64,000 nucleotides of DNA. It comes from Membranipora membranacea. Taxonomy: Eukaryota > Bryozoa > Gymnolaemata > Cheilostomatida > Membraniporidae. Under the pieces are notes generated by a model. It saw only the letters and a list, made by a program, of their open reading frames with translations, was not told the origin of the DNA and made no database searches. Position numbers and translations under genes: made by a program. Positions 23,680-36,500 of the stretch are shown here, one piece after another; within the stretch, counting starts at the first letter, position 1; each line of letters starts with the position of its first letter. Location of the stretch: assembly GCA_914767715.1 (NCBI GenBank), contig OU612065.1, positions 25,048,001-25,112,000 of the forward strand. Reading direction: 5' to 3'.

Positions 23680-26600
23680 AGCTAGTAAGTTGTTGGCAGC
23701 ATTGGCAGGCTAAATAATAAATACAACTGGTTGATCCTACACACATAGGACAGAATCTGCACAATCCTAAAGGACTAATCCAATGAGTTGAGACCATGCT
23801 TCTTTAACTTTGAACTTAACCCTAATTAAACATATGCATGCTGTGTGTGCAATCCAAACCCAACTGACATCTGCTGAGGATTCAAACAACAAGAGAAGTT
23901 CAAATGAATGATGATGCTTCTCAGATAACTATCAATCACTGCTTTTCTTTGCCGGGCATTCACTTAGGAGTTGGGTAACGTGGGAGCTGTGCATATAAAG
24001 ATGACTAATTAAACCAATTAAGCGGATTTAAAAGATATTTGTTTGATCCAGACCCTTGATCATAATAAAATATGCATGGGAAACTTTTTTTTAATTTTTA
24101 CTTACAAGGGAGTTCTACATAATTACCTTCCACACAAAAGAATCAAGTAAATTTGATTGGCCAAAATAAGGAAACCTGAAGTCTGATTGGATTAGATGAC
24201 TGAGACGACCTTTGATCATAACACATTGTGCTCTAGGAAATCTAACTAGACTCATCAGGAAAATTTGTAGATTGCATTGTTAGATTTGTCAGCTGATTGA
24301 AGGGAAGACTAGAGGATCAGAGAGATATCAGAAGTATTAATAGAGCTATCACACATTATCCGTGTGTGTGGCCTCTTCTGTGTGACAGTTCTTGGCACCC
24401 TTGAGTTAGATGAATAGATGGTATGAAGATTGCAGAGTCAAAGATTCAACAGACAGTGAGTAATAATTCAGGAGCATTACAAAGGTCATAGATTCTAAGA
24501 TAGTTAGTACAATAATATTTATTTAGCCACAGCAGTAAAAGTCAGCCAGTCCATTCCATGGTTGTTTGTTTGTTTTCAAACAAAATCCAGTTTATTTGCC
24601 TGTAGTTTTTGTTGTTGGCTGTAATAGATAAGTGATTGTGGGGAGCTGAGGGGGTGATAGTAATTGAACTAAACTGATGCTTAAAAATGATAGTGTGTGT
24701 TGTAAGTTTGTTGTTGGTTCACCAGCTTACTAACCGATTTGCCTGTATTATAACTTAGTATGTTGAATAATGAAAACTGTCTGGATACGCATCATTCCAT
24801 GGTGGTTATGCGGAACTGCGACTGATTTTCCGGATATATATTTAATAGCTGTAATATGATAGGTCCTACACAAACATAGATTAGCCCTTACTGTTCATGA
24901 TCATGGTGTTAAACTTTGTTTGATTCATAATTTTGTACAAATAGTAAGTACTATAGACAAAGACAGTGGGTGGTCTCATTCAAGAGCGACTGCTCGATGC
25001 TGAGAAGACTAACTTACAAAAATTGATTTGATTTCTTTCTGAAATTTAATCGGCCGATAATAAAATGGGGCAATGAGAGCATACTCCCAGATAAAATATC
25101 TGAGGGATAGTTATAACACACAGCCATTGTTCGTTTTCACACTATTTAACAGTCTACTGTCCGCCCCTGTAGGCCGAATAGTGCCCAAGTTTCTTAGGCT
25201 ACTGGCGGAGTGGTATAAACAATCAAATATCACATTTATTAGATATCTGAGACAACCATGGACTATTTGTCAGACCTTTGTAGTCTGGTATTCCCTCCCT
25301 TTGTGTCCAGGTCGGTCTTTGTGGTCAGAGTTGAAAGTTTTGTTGAACAATAAGTCCCTAAAATATTCCCCTCACCATGTTTAAAGCACTTGGTCCTGAT
25401 AAAATTGATTTATTATTTGATTTATTTGATTATTTGATATGTTACAGGTATAATAAACCAATAATAAAGGATAACCATACAGTTATCTTCATAAAGATCT
25501 CACCTACGCAGGAACTAAAGGTATGAATCTCTAAAATAAACTATAGGACACCAAACGAAATGGGATATTCCCAAAAAAACTTTACTTAGCCTTTAATGTC
25601 CTTCTTTTAGACTCTACCTTATTGATACAAGGGTTTTCTTGGTGTCAATCATAGGTTCAAGTAAACTAATCTTTTTTTCCTCTCATCAGAAGATTTCAGT
25701 TTTTAAATACTCTATTTTGTTTCCAAACTACATAAATCACACAAACAAAAAATAGTGAGATTTGAGGGAAAGTCGGCTCAAAGCACCTGAGATTATAATA
25801 TGAGATTCCGTATTTTAGGCCTTTTATCCTATTTATCTTTAGCCTTTCAACAAAATATAATTCATCTCACATAGGACCTCCTGTTTAGCATTCATATCAT
25901 ACCCCTGTGTTTAGATTTGCGGTTGTTCATGCGTGTCATCAGAACAGTGATCACGCCAGCCTATGACAATCATGCCATTATCACATTCATGTGGCCATAT
26001 CTACGCCTTTTGGCTATCAGCCTTCAACCATGCGCATAGCGCTGTAAGCTGACAACTATGTATGCACATGAGGGTTGCTGCCAATCCACTTCCATTTTTT
26101 GAGCTTGGCTGAGTTGGCTGCCCGCAATACCAGAATGATCAGAAATTAATGAAACCATTTTGTACAAGTTATATGGTTAGCAAGATAACTATAATAATAG
26201 TAACACTCCTGGCTTTTACCTTCTCAACATACAAATAGTCAATTACAAATCAGAATATAGTAGACCATCTTCAGTCTGACATATTCAGTATGCATAACAA
26301 ACTAGTACAAGTTGTAACCTACTAATGATTGATTATGTAACTCAATTTTGAGTAACAGGTGTACTATTATGGGGACACTGACATAGAAAAAGAGCTTCTG
26401 TTTGCTCACGGCCCACATATCCTTATGTGAGAGCCAATTTAGAATTTGAAAATCACTAGGTTATAAACACCAGACTAAATGACATGACTAGACTGGTAGT
26501 AAGTTCTCTGGGGATTTTTGTCTTATGATCTAGACTAGATTTTGTTTACATTGCTGTGTTTTGGGCCCCTAAGGTCATCAATGTGATTAACCGAGTGTCT

Positions 26601-27512
26601 AAGTTTTATTGACATATTTGCTGTTTGTAACCAGTACTGAGGATAGAAAAGCCATAACCAGTTCTGACTGGAACCACTGCCATTGATAGTAAACTTGACC
26701 TGATTAGTTGTGTAAGGACAATGTTTTACTCTCGGTTTACTGAACTGTAAACAAAAAAACCCAGGGGTTCGTTATCAACAAACCAACCAATCGTCTGCTG
26801 GCTGCAGTGTGCTGCACGTGCATTTTACGCGGCAATATTACAGATGTGATTTACTATCTTTGTATATTATGTAAAAACCAGGCCAATATCTAAACCTCAG
26901 ACCATTATATGGAACCATTGATTGTTGAAAATGGAAAGGTATTGTCGGCAAGGACACACATTCTAGACACTCCCCTTAAATTGACCAATCAGATAATGGT
27001 ATCCTTACAAACCCTTTTATCACAACACAGAATTGTATGGCACCTTGCCAGAGTCATTTTATAACAGAGTATAAGTGTAGTAGAACTGGTCTATATTTGG
27101 TGGACAGCCTATTAGCTGACCATGAGACTTCTAGGACTTGTTTGATAAAAATCAAGATAAAGTTTGGACTGATAGTAGCAGGGATTGCTAGATGCTTCTT
27201 GATATCAGGTAATCATTGCTTTCGTCTGTCACTTGGGTGGATATGCCAAGCAATCAGTATTGTCTAAGTTTTCACGTCTATAAAGCGTCAAATTGAGTTC
27301 GCTTGATTACCAACTTTCACATTCACACTAGACAGGGCAAATTGGATGTGTCTCTCAATGTTTGATGTTTTTGAAGTCCATAAGGTATGACATATGCAGC
27401 AAATTATCTTTATCTGTTATTAGCGTTAATTAGTTTTACTCCTAATAAATGTGTGCTCTTTGTTGTGCGATAATTTAATACATGCAACTTCATTTTCAGT
27501 TATTGCGGCGAC

Positions 27513-30500
27513 ATGTTGGCTGGTGTCGGTAAACTCCTATCTAATTTTAAGTCCTACTATAATGAAATAAACTCAGCTACATTGACTGGAGCCATCGACA
27601 TCGTGGTGGTGGAACAACCAGATGGAACATACCAGTCATCACCTTTCCACGTCCGATTCGGCAAGCTAGGAGTGATCAGATCTAGAGAAAAAGTGGTAAG
27701 TTTGTTGGTAAACCCAGTTAGTGTGTGTGCATCATTTGCAGGATGGCATGCTCATGCAATGAGGATCTTCTGGGTGAAAAAGCTTGCATAGGTGTCACAA
27801 GATTTGCATAAATAATTGTACTCATTCCAAGTATTCCTGTCTGAAAATGATTAATTACTTTGGATTGGTATGTGGTTATCACAACAAAGAACTAAGCCCT
27901 TTCACCATTTAGATAAATTTAGGATTTGTTATGGTTTTGAACATATTTGTGGCAACTCTGCCTGGTTACCATCATGTTGCTATGGAGCCACCTCAGGACA
28001 TCAGAGACGAAGATATCACTTTTATAGCCTCATTTGATTATGATGGTCATCGATGATGGTGCGGCTGTATGGCCTGATATTCATACTCAGCGATAAGGCC
28101 ATCGAGCCATAATGGGACTATCCTCGACTCCCTACTCCCTTGGTACTTGAGAAAATTATGCGGTCACTGCAATTATTTTTCCCTGGCTCATGAAAATATG
28201 CGCTGATAGCATCATATTTTTGAAACTTTACAGGTATATTTAGAGATCAATGGCGAGCCAACAGACTTGCAGATGAAGCTAGGTCCCCATGGAGAAGCTT
28301 TTTTCGTACAAGGTGCTCCTGAAAAATGGGAGGTGAGATTAACATCATTGTCAAGTAGCTGTTTCTCTTGAATACCATCATGCATGCTAGTTTTTTAATA
28401 GAAAGCTCCTGGGTTATATGATGTAGTAGTAATTACTCTTGACCCATGTAACTTGTTACATCTTATTACGCGTTGCTGGTACCGATAAGTTATTATTATG
28501 CTCCACATCTGCAGCGTGTACATTGTGACTAAATATATCAAACATATCAAAATATTTTATTCTAATTTTGTGTTGTAGGGACCAGACTACATGGCCACCT
28601 CGCCCATCCCCTCATCTCCTTTGGCCGAGGCTATGAAACTCCACGCTAATAAATCAGACGCTACATTAAGTCGCTCAAAGCTCCACAGAATAAGACATGA
28701 AACAGAACAGAGTCATAGCTCATCATCCAGTGCCTCAGATCTCAGCTGTAAGAAGGGCACAGGCTTAACACCCCAACCCCCATACGGCTTTAAACCAATC
28801 AACCAGTGCCAAGAAGAAGATGAGATGCTCGAATCAGGTGGCATGTTCGACATCGAGGTTGGTTTTTCTTTCCTCATAACTGTATGACAATATGGCGTCC
28901 TGTATTTACGCGCTTGTCATTTTGCATGTGACCAACTTATTGTCCCTTTTTGTCCTGTGGAAAAGTTGTAGATTAGGGAGTAGGAATTTTAAGAGGATCA
29001 ATAATGTCCTAAGTAAATGTGCCAGTCACTTTCAGATTAAATTAATCATTATTCATGTTTTCGTTTTCAAGTATTTATTGCTGATTATAGGTCTGCAAAC
29101 ATGGAAAATAATGAGCGTTTACTACAGTATCCATACAGTGTGGGCGCCATTTATAATGATAATAATTGTTGCACAAAACCTGGCCTGGACTTACTTTTTT
29201 CACCGATTGCTAACCTTCCGGTGGTCCATGTTATCAAACAGACATCAGACAAAGAATTCATTAGATCATCAGTGGTTGATTTGCATAATTTATGGTCCCT
29301 TCTTGAATAATTTTTCTCTGTGAAAAGAGAGCAATTAGTTATGGAATGAATTTTTTGTGGCTTTGAGCTGTCTGAGTAAGGGCATGTTTTATCATCAACA
29401 CGTTGTCACTCCATCATGAGTGTTTCATGTCAAACAAACACATTGAGGCAGGCCATTTTGATCAGGCCAGATATCTAATTGGCATACTCCATGCAGTGTA
29501 GTAAGGCTTCGTCCTTGTACTGCTTTAGTTTGGCAGTTGACCAAGTTTGCTTATTCAAATATTGACCACCTCAAATTTCAATTCCGATGAATGGACCTTG
29601 AAAAAGGTTTGCTTGTTAATCAGGGGTGTTTATTTGGTTAGGTGTTTTCAGGGAAATTTCCATTAAAAATAGCCATGTCTTTGTTCCAGCCATTTCAGAC
29701 AAGCCACAACTTTGAAGAAAGGACATAAAAATAAACGCTAAAACCCCGGATAATTAACGTCTGTGTTTCTACAACTTTGAAGACTCGACAAAAATAAACA
29801 CTGAACCAGGAAAATTAACTTCTGTATGTTTCCCCCCAGGTTTCTGATGACGAGGGCCGAGTGCCGATACCCGACCTGCAGAGCGGCATGGCTAAAGCTG
29901 TCAGTCTTCCATTAATCCAGGAGAGCAGCGCCAGTCGTACAGAGTACTGGGCCATCACTAATTATCATAAACCGGCAGCTCAATTTCACCCGTTCAGCGA
30001 TACAGATATCACACCAGTAGTCAGGTGAGAAATAGACCCAAGTTTAATCCAATTGCCTGAATTGCAGTTGCTCCCTTCCGCTGGTCACGCCGCAGGCAAA
30101 GGGATCAAGAACTACCAGTCCATTGAAATTGTCTTGATAAATGCCCATGACATGTGGCGTGACTCGGTCTAGGTGAGAACTGGTAAAGAATGCGATCAGA
30201 CCGTCAGCGGTTTATTTATTATCCCAGTCTAAACTGGCTTTGTTTATGAGTGAAACACTCAGGTCACGTCAGGATAAATGAAAACCTTTCGATGTTTAGT
30301 ATTGCCAGAAGGTCAGGACCCTGTCATGCCAATGAAATGATAAGTTATGTAAGGACAAGTAGACATCTTGGCAGGGTTGTATCGTCATCTTGGCAATTAT
30401 ATCAGTAAAGTTAGGTTGAAGGATTGAAGTTTACTTGTAAAAGTTGGTCAGCTATGACATGTCCCTAGAAGTGAGCGGGTTGTACATCTTTATTACATCA

Positions 30501-33500
30501 CAATAGGAATGTTGATGATTTTATTGTCCAAATTTGCAGTGCACACTATCATCAGAAGAATGAAAGTTGGCTTGCCGGGTAATAACCAAACATTGTCTAG
30601 TTTTGATAATAGAAGTTTATCAGATTTTCTATTGATCTACTATATTGTGATTCAGGTTTCTAGTTTGTGCACACCTCATACCATGGATTTTCTATAATAA
30701 TGTTTGCACTGACAGAAACATAATAATAGATCATTTCAATAGTGTGATTTTGGGTGCAAATTGAGTGATCTTTCGGTTGACTTTCAATCCCACCAACAAA
30801 GCTTTCTGATTTCTGCACAAATCGTAACATGGGTTGTTCGCTGAAGTTTTTATACTCTGCTTTTTGTTGTGATGATCAGTTTCAATTCAACCTCATCAAT
30901 TATATATTCAGTTGTCAAGGGATCTGAACACTGAACTCTACAATTCTGTGGGTCTGAATCATAGAGTTAATATATAGTATAGTATATGGTCTGAATAAAT
31001 AGCTATTGCAAAGTTGGGAGCAGCAAAAACGTGTATTATTATTCATATTTCTTCGTTGTTTTTTTTCATTGCATTCTTCTATATTTTTAGCCCTGTTGGG
31101 TCACGACCCCACACACCCAAGAGTGACACCGAGTGCGAGCTCGCAGACAGAGACAGAAAGTCAAACGTTGTGCTCCCAGCTGAAGCGCTTCAACAGTGGA
31201 ACTGGGGAGAACTGCCTCAAAAACTTGAAGCTGATGATATAGTCACTCAAATTGAACCGGGCAAAGATATTCCAGATAAAGGTACTATTCTATTTTAATT
31301 AGAGGTTCATATCATATTAGTAATGGATATGGTTTGGCATAAACCTGTTTTCACTGAGTGCATATGGACCTGTATTATGAAGTCAAGGTAACTGGTTATT
31401 TCTCTGACCGATTTTCATGTAGTTCAACTTGTGAGTGATTGCAACCGAAAGACAGACTGCAAAATTCCTATAATTATGCCCTTACTCAGGCTATGAGGCT
31501 GTGCTACATTAACACCAATAGACTATACACACCTTGTAAAAATTACCACACACCTAGCAATTGAGCAATGTACACACAGGCTAGTGGGGGTTTCATTCCG
31601 AAAGTTAGCTTAATCAAGTGAAATAAACGGAAAATTTGGCTGGATTCAAGAAACCAAGGTCGATCGAATTGTTTATAGGGGAATAAGTTATTGATCCCCG
31701 ATATAACCGTATGAAAAGGTTGAGTGTGCTCATAGCCTCTTGCATTGGGTGCAATACTCTGTAAAACTAAAAACACCGTGACGTAGCTTTGATACTACAG
31801 CGTAAGCTGTAATTTGTTCAATATTAATCCCGTTACGCTAACAGTTAACATTCGGCTCATCGACCTTCTACTGTTAAATAGAAAAAACAATCTGTCAGTC
31901 CAGAGTCCACTATTATATGCTACTATATACTGCTATATACTACTAAATAATGCTATATACTACTATATATATATATATATATTCCATTTATATTCTTGAG
32001 AAGAATAATACTACTATATACAACTTTATGCTTTTTATTATATAATATATATTCTCTTTTAGCTGCTTCAGCCGGTGGACTGTGGTCATTTATGAGAAGC
32101 ACTAAGACAATCAGACATAAGCCTGAGCAGGAAGGCATCTACCTCGAAGATTTAAACCTACAAGAGATGGAGCCTGAAATGGCCGCTCTATACTTTCCAA
32201 AAAGGTTGGTCTGCTTATCCCCCTACAAGATGATAAAACTAGCAACCATCATAAGGAATCGCAATACAATATTGCTGTGGGTCGTTCACTCTAGCCTGTC
32301 TTGACAAGCTTTGTTAGGTGGGGGGTGGGGTTGGGGGCTTTGTTTCCCCTCCCCCACAACAAAGCTTGTCAAGACAGGCTAGTCCTACACCTGACCTTCC
32401 GTCATCTGCAGAAGTAACTTGTAACACACTTTGTATTAGGCAATGTATTTTAGTATTGATGACAAGTATTTGACCACTGCTATCTATCTTACTGGATGAA
32501 TAGTTCTGTATTAAAAGTCTAACAATGAATCAGCTCATATATAAATCATGTGTAGGCAAGATCAGGTGATTCTGTGATCATACCACTCTACTCTACATCC
32601 TCTCATTGATTGCCTGTTTATTTTAATCCATACTATAAGCCAAGTTGAAGTAGGCTTTTTATAAGGGCATTCCAATATGTAGAGCAAACTATCTTTGTAC
32701 CAAAGAGACTCAATACTTGACATTGTTTGTACTACATGATCATACTGAAGATGGAAGAGGAAGATGACTAAACTGAAAATTTCTAGCAAACTTGAGTTTC
32801 TGTGTCAAATGTTGATGGTCATGTCATGTCATCAAATTTTCCAATCATTTACTTATACTCATATTTATTGATTTATAACAGTCAAAAACAGTCTAGTTCA
32901 ACCAAACCAACAGAAGACTTGGAGTCATCAAATGTAGCCTCAGCACCAGATGACGATGTAGAGTCTGGTAACGGTGCGTCACTTCCACACTCCCCCGATG
33001 CCATGTCATTGGAAGAGAGACCATCGCCAGATCATATTTCACTAGAGGAGAGGCCTGCTGCTTCACCAACCAGTGATGCAGGAACTATGAGAGAACAAGA
33101 GTATGGGTACGTGATTAAATGATCTTGGCTTGATATGACCACTTGACTGTGACCTCGTACCGGTCCAGGTTATATAACTGTTTAGTACACTTGATAAAAA
33201 CTTGAAAAAGACATGTTTTACATGCTATAAACATGACAGCCATAATAGCTTGGTTCTTCATGTCCAAAGCATGTCTTGTTATGCCTGGGATTTTCCCAGC
33301 TTCCTGTCTGAAGTTTACCTGACTCACCTTTGTTTATCCTGATATAGAAACTGCTTTGTCTTATTCATTCCATCATGTTTGAGTGGAATCTTCCACCCTG
33401 ATTTACACCTCACGTGAACCTTGTGTGAGCTGTTCATGTTCAGTGGGTGTTCAGCTCATGGCCTTGCGCTGATTATGATTGAAAGCATATCATGTCAACA

Positions 33501-36500
33501 ACTTGCAGTATGAGTACAATGTATATTCTTTCATTTTAGAATGTATGGAGACCTAGCCATGTCACTGTGTGGTGGTGTAATAGAGAACTTTGACCATGTG
33601 CCTGCCGACATATTTGACCAGTATTTAATCAGCTATGACTCATTTCATCAGAAACCTGCTGACATCATCCACAACCCTGACCTAGTCGTTAGAATTGGTA
33701 AAAAGTGAGTGTCAGACAAAATTAACTCAGTTTGTGGTACTGCAAGGTAGTTTTTATGTTACCAATCTCATGTAGTGGCGGCATGTTCGGTGTGAGCAGT
33801 GCCGCCAATTCAAGTCTCCTGTGTTTGGACTCCTTATATGGAATCGGTTGTTAGCTCATCAGTTCTTCGGAGAGTGAAAAGCCAGTTTTTCTTGAAATGT
33901 GGCCAGGCTTTCATGTGTAAGAGGAAGGTCATTCTATAAATAACCACATAGAAATCTAATCAAGCAGGTGTAATCAAAGAGTATTTTATCAAATATCTAA
34001 TAGAATATAATAGAATTACATGATGCATCATTGAAAATGTTAATGCTCCTTGTATGTTGTTGTATCTACTCTGATCAAAAACGAGGCAACGAAGAACAAA
34101 CTACTTTTGCGGAATCGACACAAATCACTTTGATGAGTTCACAAACCCAAATGTTGCTAGTCCGCTTTCTTTGACACAATAATATGTACTTCTTGTATTA
34201 TTTTTAGTTATTATAATTGGACGGTGGCTGCTCCTATGGTCATGTCTATGATGTGCTTCCACCAAACCTTGCCAGAGAATGCTCAGGACTCCCTCGTCAG
34301 ATCTATGATAAAGAAGCCAAAGCTTGGAGCCCGTAGCTTATGGTGGCTCTTCAGCCGGGGAAACTACAACAAAGACGCCTCCTCAGATATGGTATGTTTA
34401 TATGTAGATTGATCTGCTAGTGCTCAGCATGAACAAAAACTTCCCAAGTCCAAATAAACCATGAACATTAGATTAAAGTGTGGCAACTGTTTTACTTGGC
34501 CACACAGTGTTGACATGATATGTTACACATTAATATGTCCATGAAATGACAAGGTCTCAATCAACATGTTCATGTCAGGTTAAGGCAGTGAAATCGGCCT
34601 CTTGTTATCAAGGACACAGGATATGTCAACTATATGTTGTTATTCATTTACTGTTTGTAGGAGGCTGGAAAAAGCCAGCACTCACATAATTCCACACCTA
34701 ACAGTAGTCCAAGTAAAGCAGCTCCTATTCAGCAGTCACCTTCTGACCGACACAGGTGAGCAATACAAATCAAGCTTAGTCTGGGTCCCCAAAGCTTTTA
34801 TTGTCGCAAATTATTGAGCTTGCTGTCGAAGCGCTGCCGATGAGCTGCTTGGCTTTTGGGTGAGGCGCTTACCCTTATTCCTCTGTGCTGCTGCTGCTTC
34901 AATTAAATGTGATCAGCTCCCATCAGGTTACATCGACACCAGATTCATGCTGTGTATAGTTTCACATTCTTTATAACCTTCTTTGGTTCTCATAGACCGA
35001 GAAGAAGAAGTAAACCAGCTATAGTCCTACAACGGGCTAGCAGGTACATTGTGAACTTTGTCAGATTACAGTCTTGGTTGTTTTACCTGTACATAATATG
35101 ACCGATATTCTAGAGGAGCCTTAGGCTCCTTGCTTTTACGTAGCTCGTGCTCCAAACCTCTGTCCTATAGTAACCATTTTGTTTGTAGGCTAATGATTTA
35201 ATATATTTTTACATTATTTACTGTCCTTTGGTTTTTCCTGTGATACTCTACCTACAAAGAATTATCGACTTTTCAGTTGGCATCAGATCATTGATGAAAC
35301 TAACTACTTAGGTTAACAAATAGACCAAGTTTAATCCAATTGCCTGCATTCCAGTTGCTCCCTTCCACTGCAGCGTGACCAGTGGATCGGGAGCAACTCC
35401 GAATGCAGGCAACTGGACCTAACTTAGTCTAGTTAACACAGCACATATTATTGTGACGATCATATAAATTCTGTGATTGACTTAACCTCCATGTATTGTG
35501 AGGGAGTGGTGTTATTAATTGCATGTTCCTTCCGTTGTCTCTGGCTCTGCTGACATCGAAGCATTGCATGGATAACCTTGGTGGAGCTTCATAATATGTG
35601 TATACACTAAAACAACTGTGACTTACATACAAAACAACAAAGGTGGATCCATCTTATCGTATCCGCCTTGAATGAATATCTCCTCTTCAATCTTATGGCA
35701 TCCGCCTTGAATGAAAATCTCCTCTACAAAAATGCAGAATATTACTAACATAACAGTAATAGATATAAAATATAATTATCATCAATGTCTCTTCAATTGT
35801 TGTATTTACTACTAGATTATTGAACAATTATGATAGCATAATATTTTCCCTTTCATAGCGAGAGTGGCGATGAAGCTGATGATGAAAAGGAGAAAGAGAA
35901 GTATGATGGTATGTTGGAAGCTCTCACTGTGGAAACATCTCATACCCCACCTACACATCCAGTATCTGTACCATCACATTATGTCAAAACATTACGGCTT
36001 ACTTCTGAGGAGATTGTAAGTATATGTTATTTTCATAGATATAAAAACAGTATAGATAGAACATTGCGCTTCAGTAACTTTGCATTATGTCATTATCGTC
36101 ATTTATATCTATGGTTATTTCTAATGAATCCTATATACTGACTGCTAAAGATACGCCTTCAGTTTAATACCCTATTTTTGTCACTCTAAGAGTAATTAAA
36201 TTTACCCTGGGCTTGTTTTACGAGATGGGTGGAAGTGTTCCTTGGTTACTTGGCAAGAGCTTGCCAAATCTGCCTAGTGATTGAAATATGTCCTTTGTCA
36301 TTGTATGGTGGGATTTTCCAAGTAGTGTTTACTGTACGTAGTGATACGTAAATATAATGGTACCATATACTGAAGCCATTATTATTGTGTCCTGGTCATG
36401 TATATAAATTCCTTTATAATTTATAATAATTTTGAGTTATGACAGGGTTAACAGGGAAGCAATCAATTTGTTATGGTCCCATGACATTATGATTCATGTA

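Larger units (their letters stand above)
22612..27512. other. divergent spacer between CDK7 and lipin
   Basis: CDK7 leaves to the left and lipin to the right, so both promoters must lie here. A 3' splice site (ttttcag, 27493-27499) 13 bases before the lipin ATG shows that lipin has at least one upstream non-coding exon, which I could not place. Palindromes occur at 22794-22856, 23516-23543 and 23637-23679. The longest open frame, 25073-25384, shows no known motif. Confidence 0.6.

Noticed and set aside
25073-25384. 103-codon open frame in the CDK7-lipin spacer
   Set aside because: No recognisable motif, no coding bias and no splice context; chance frames of this length are expected in a window this size.
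28892-29323. 143-codon open frame in lipin intron 3
   Set aside because: Hydrophobic and AT-driven composition, no domain, and it overlaps a second frame; it lies between two well-supported lipin exons on the same strand.
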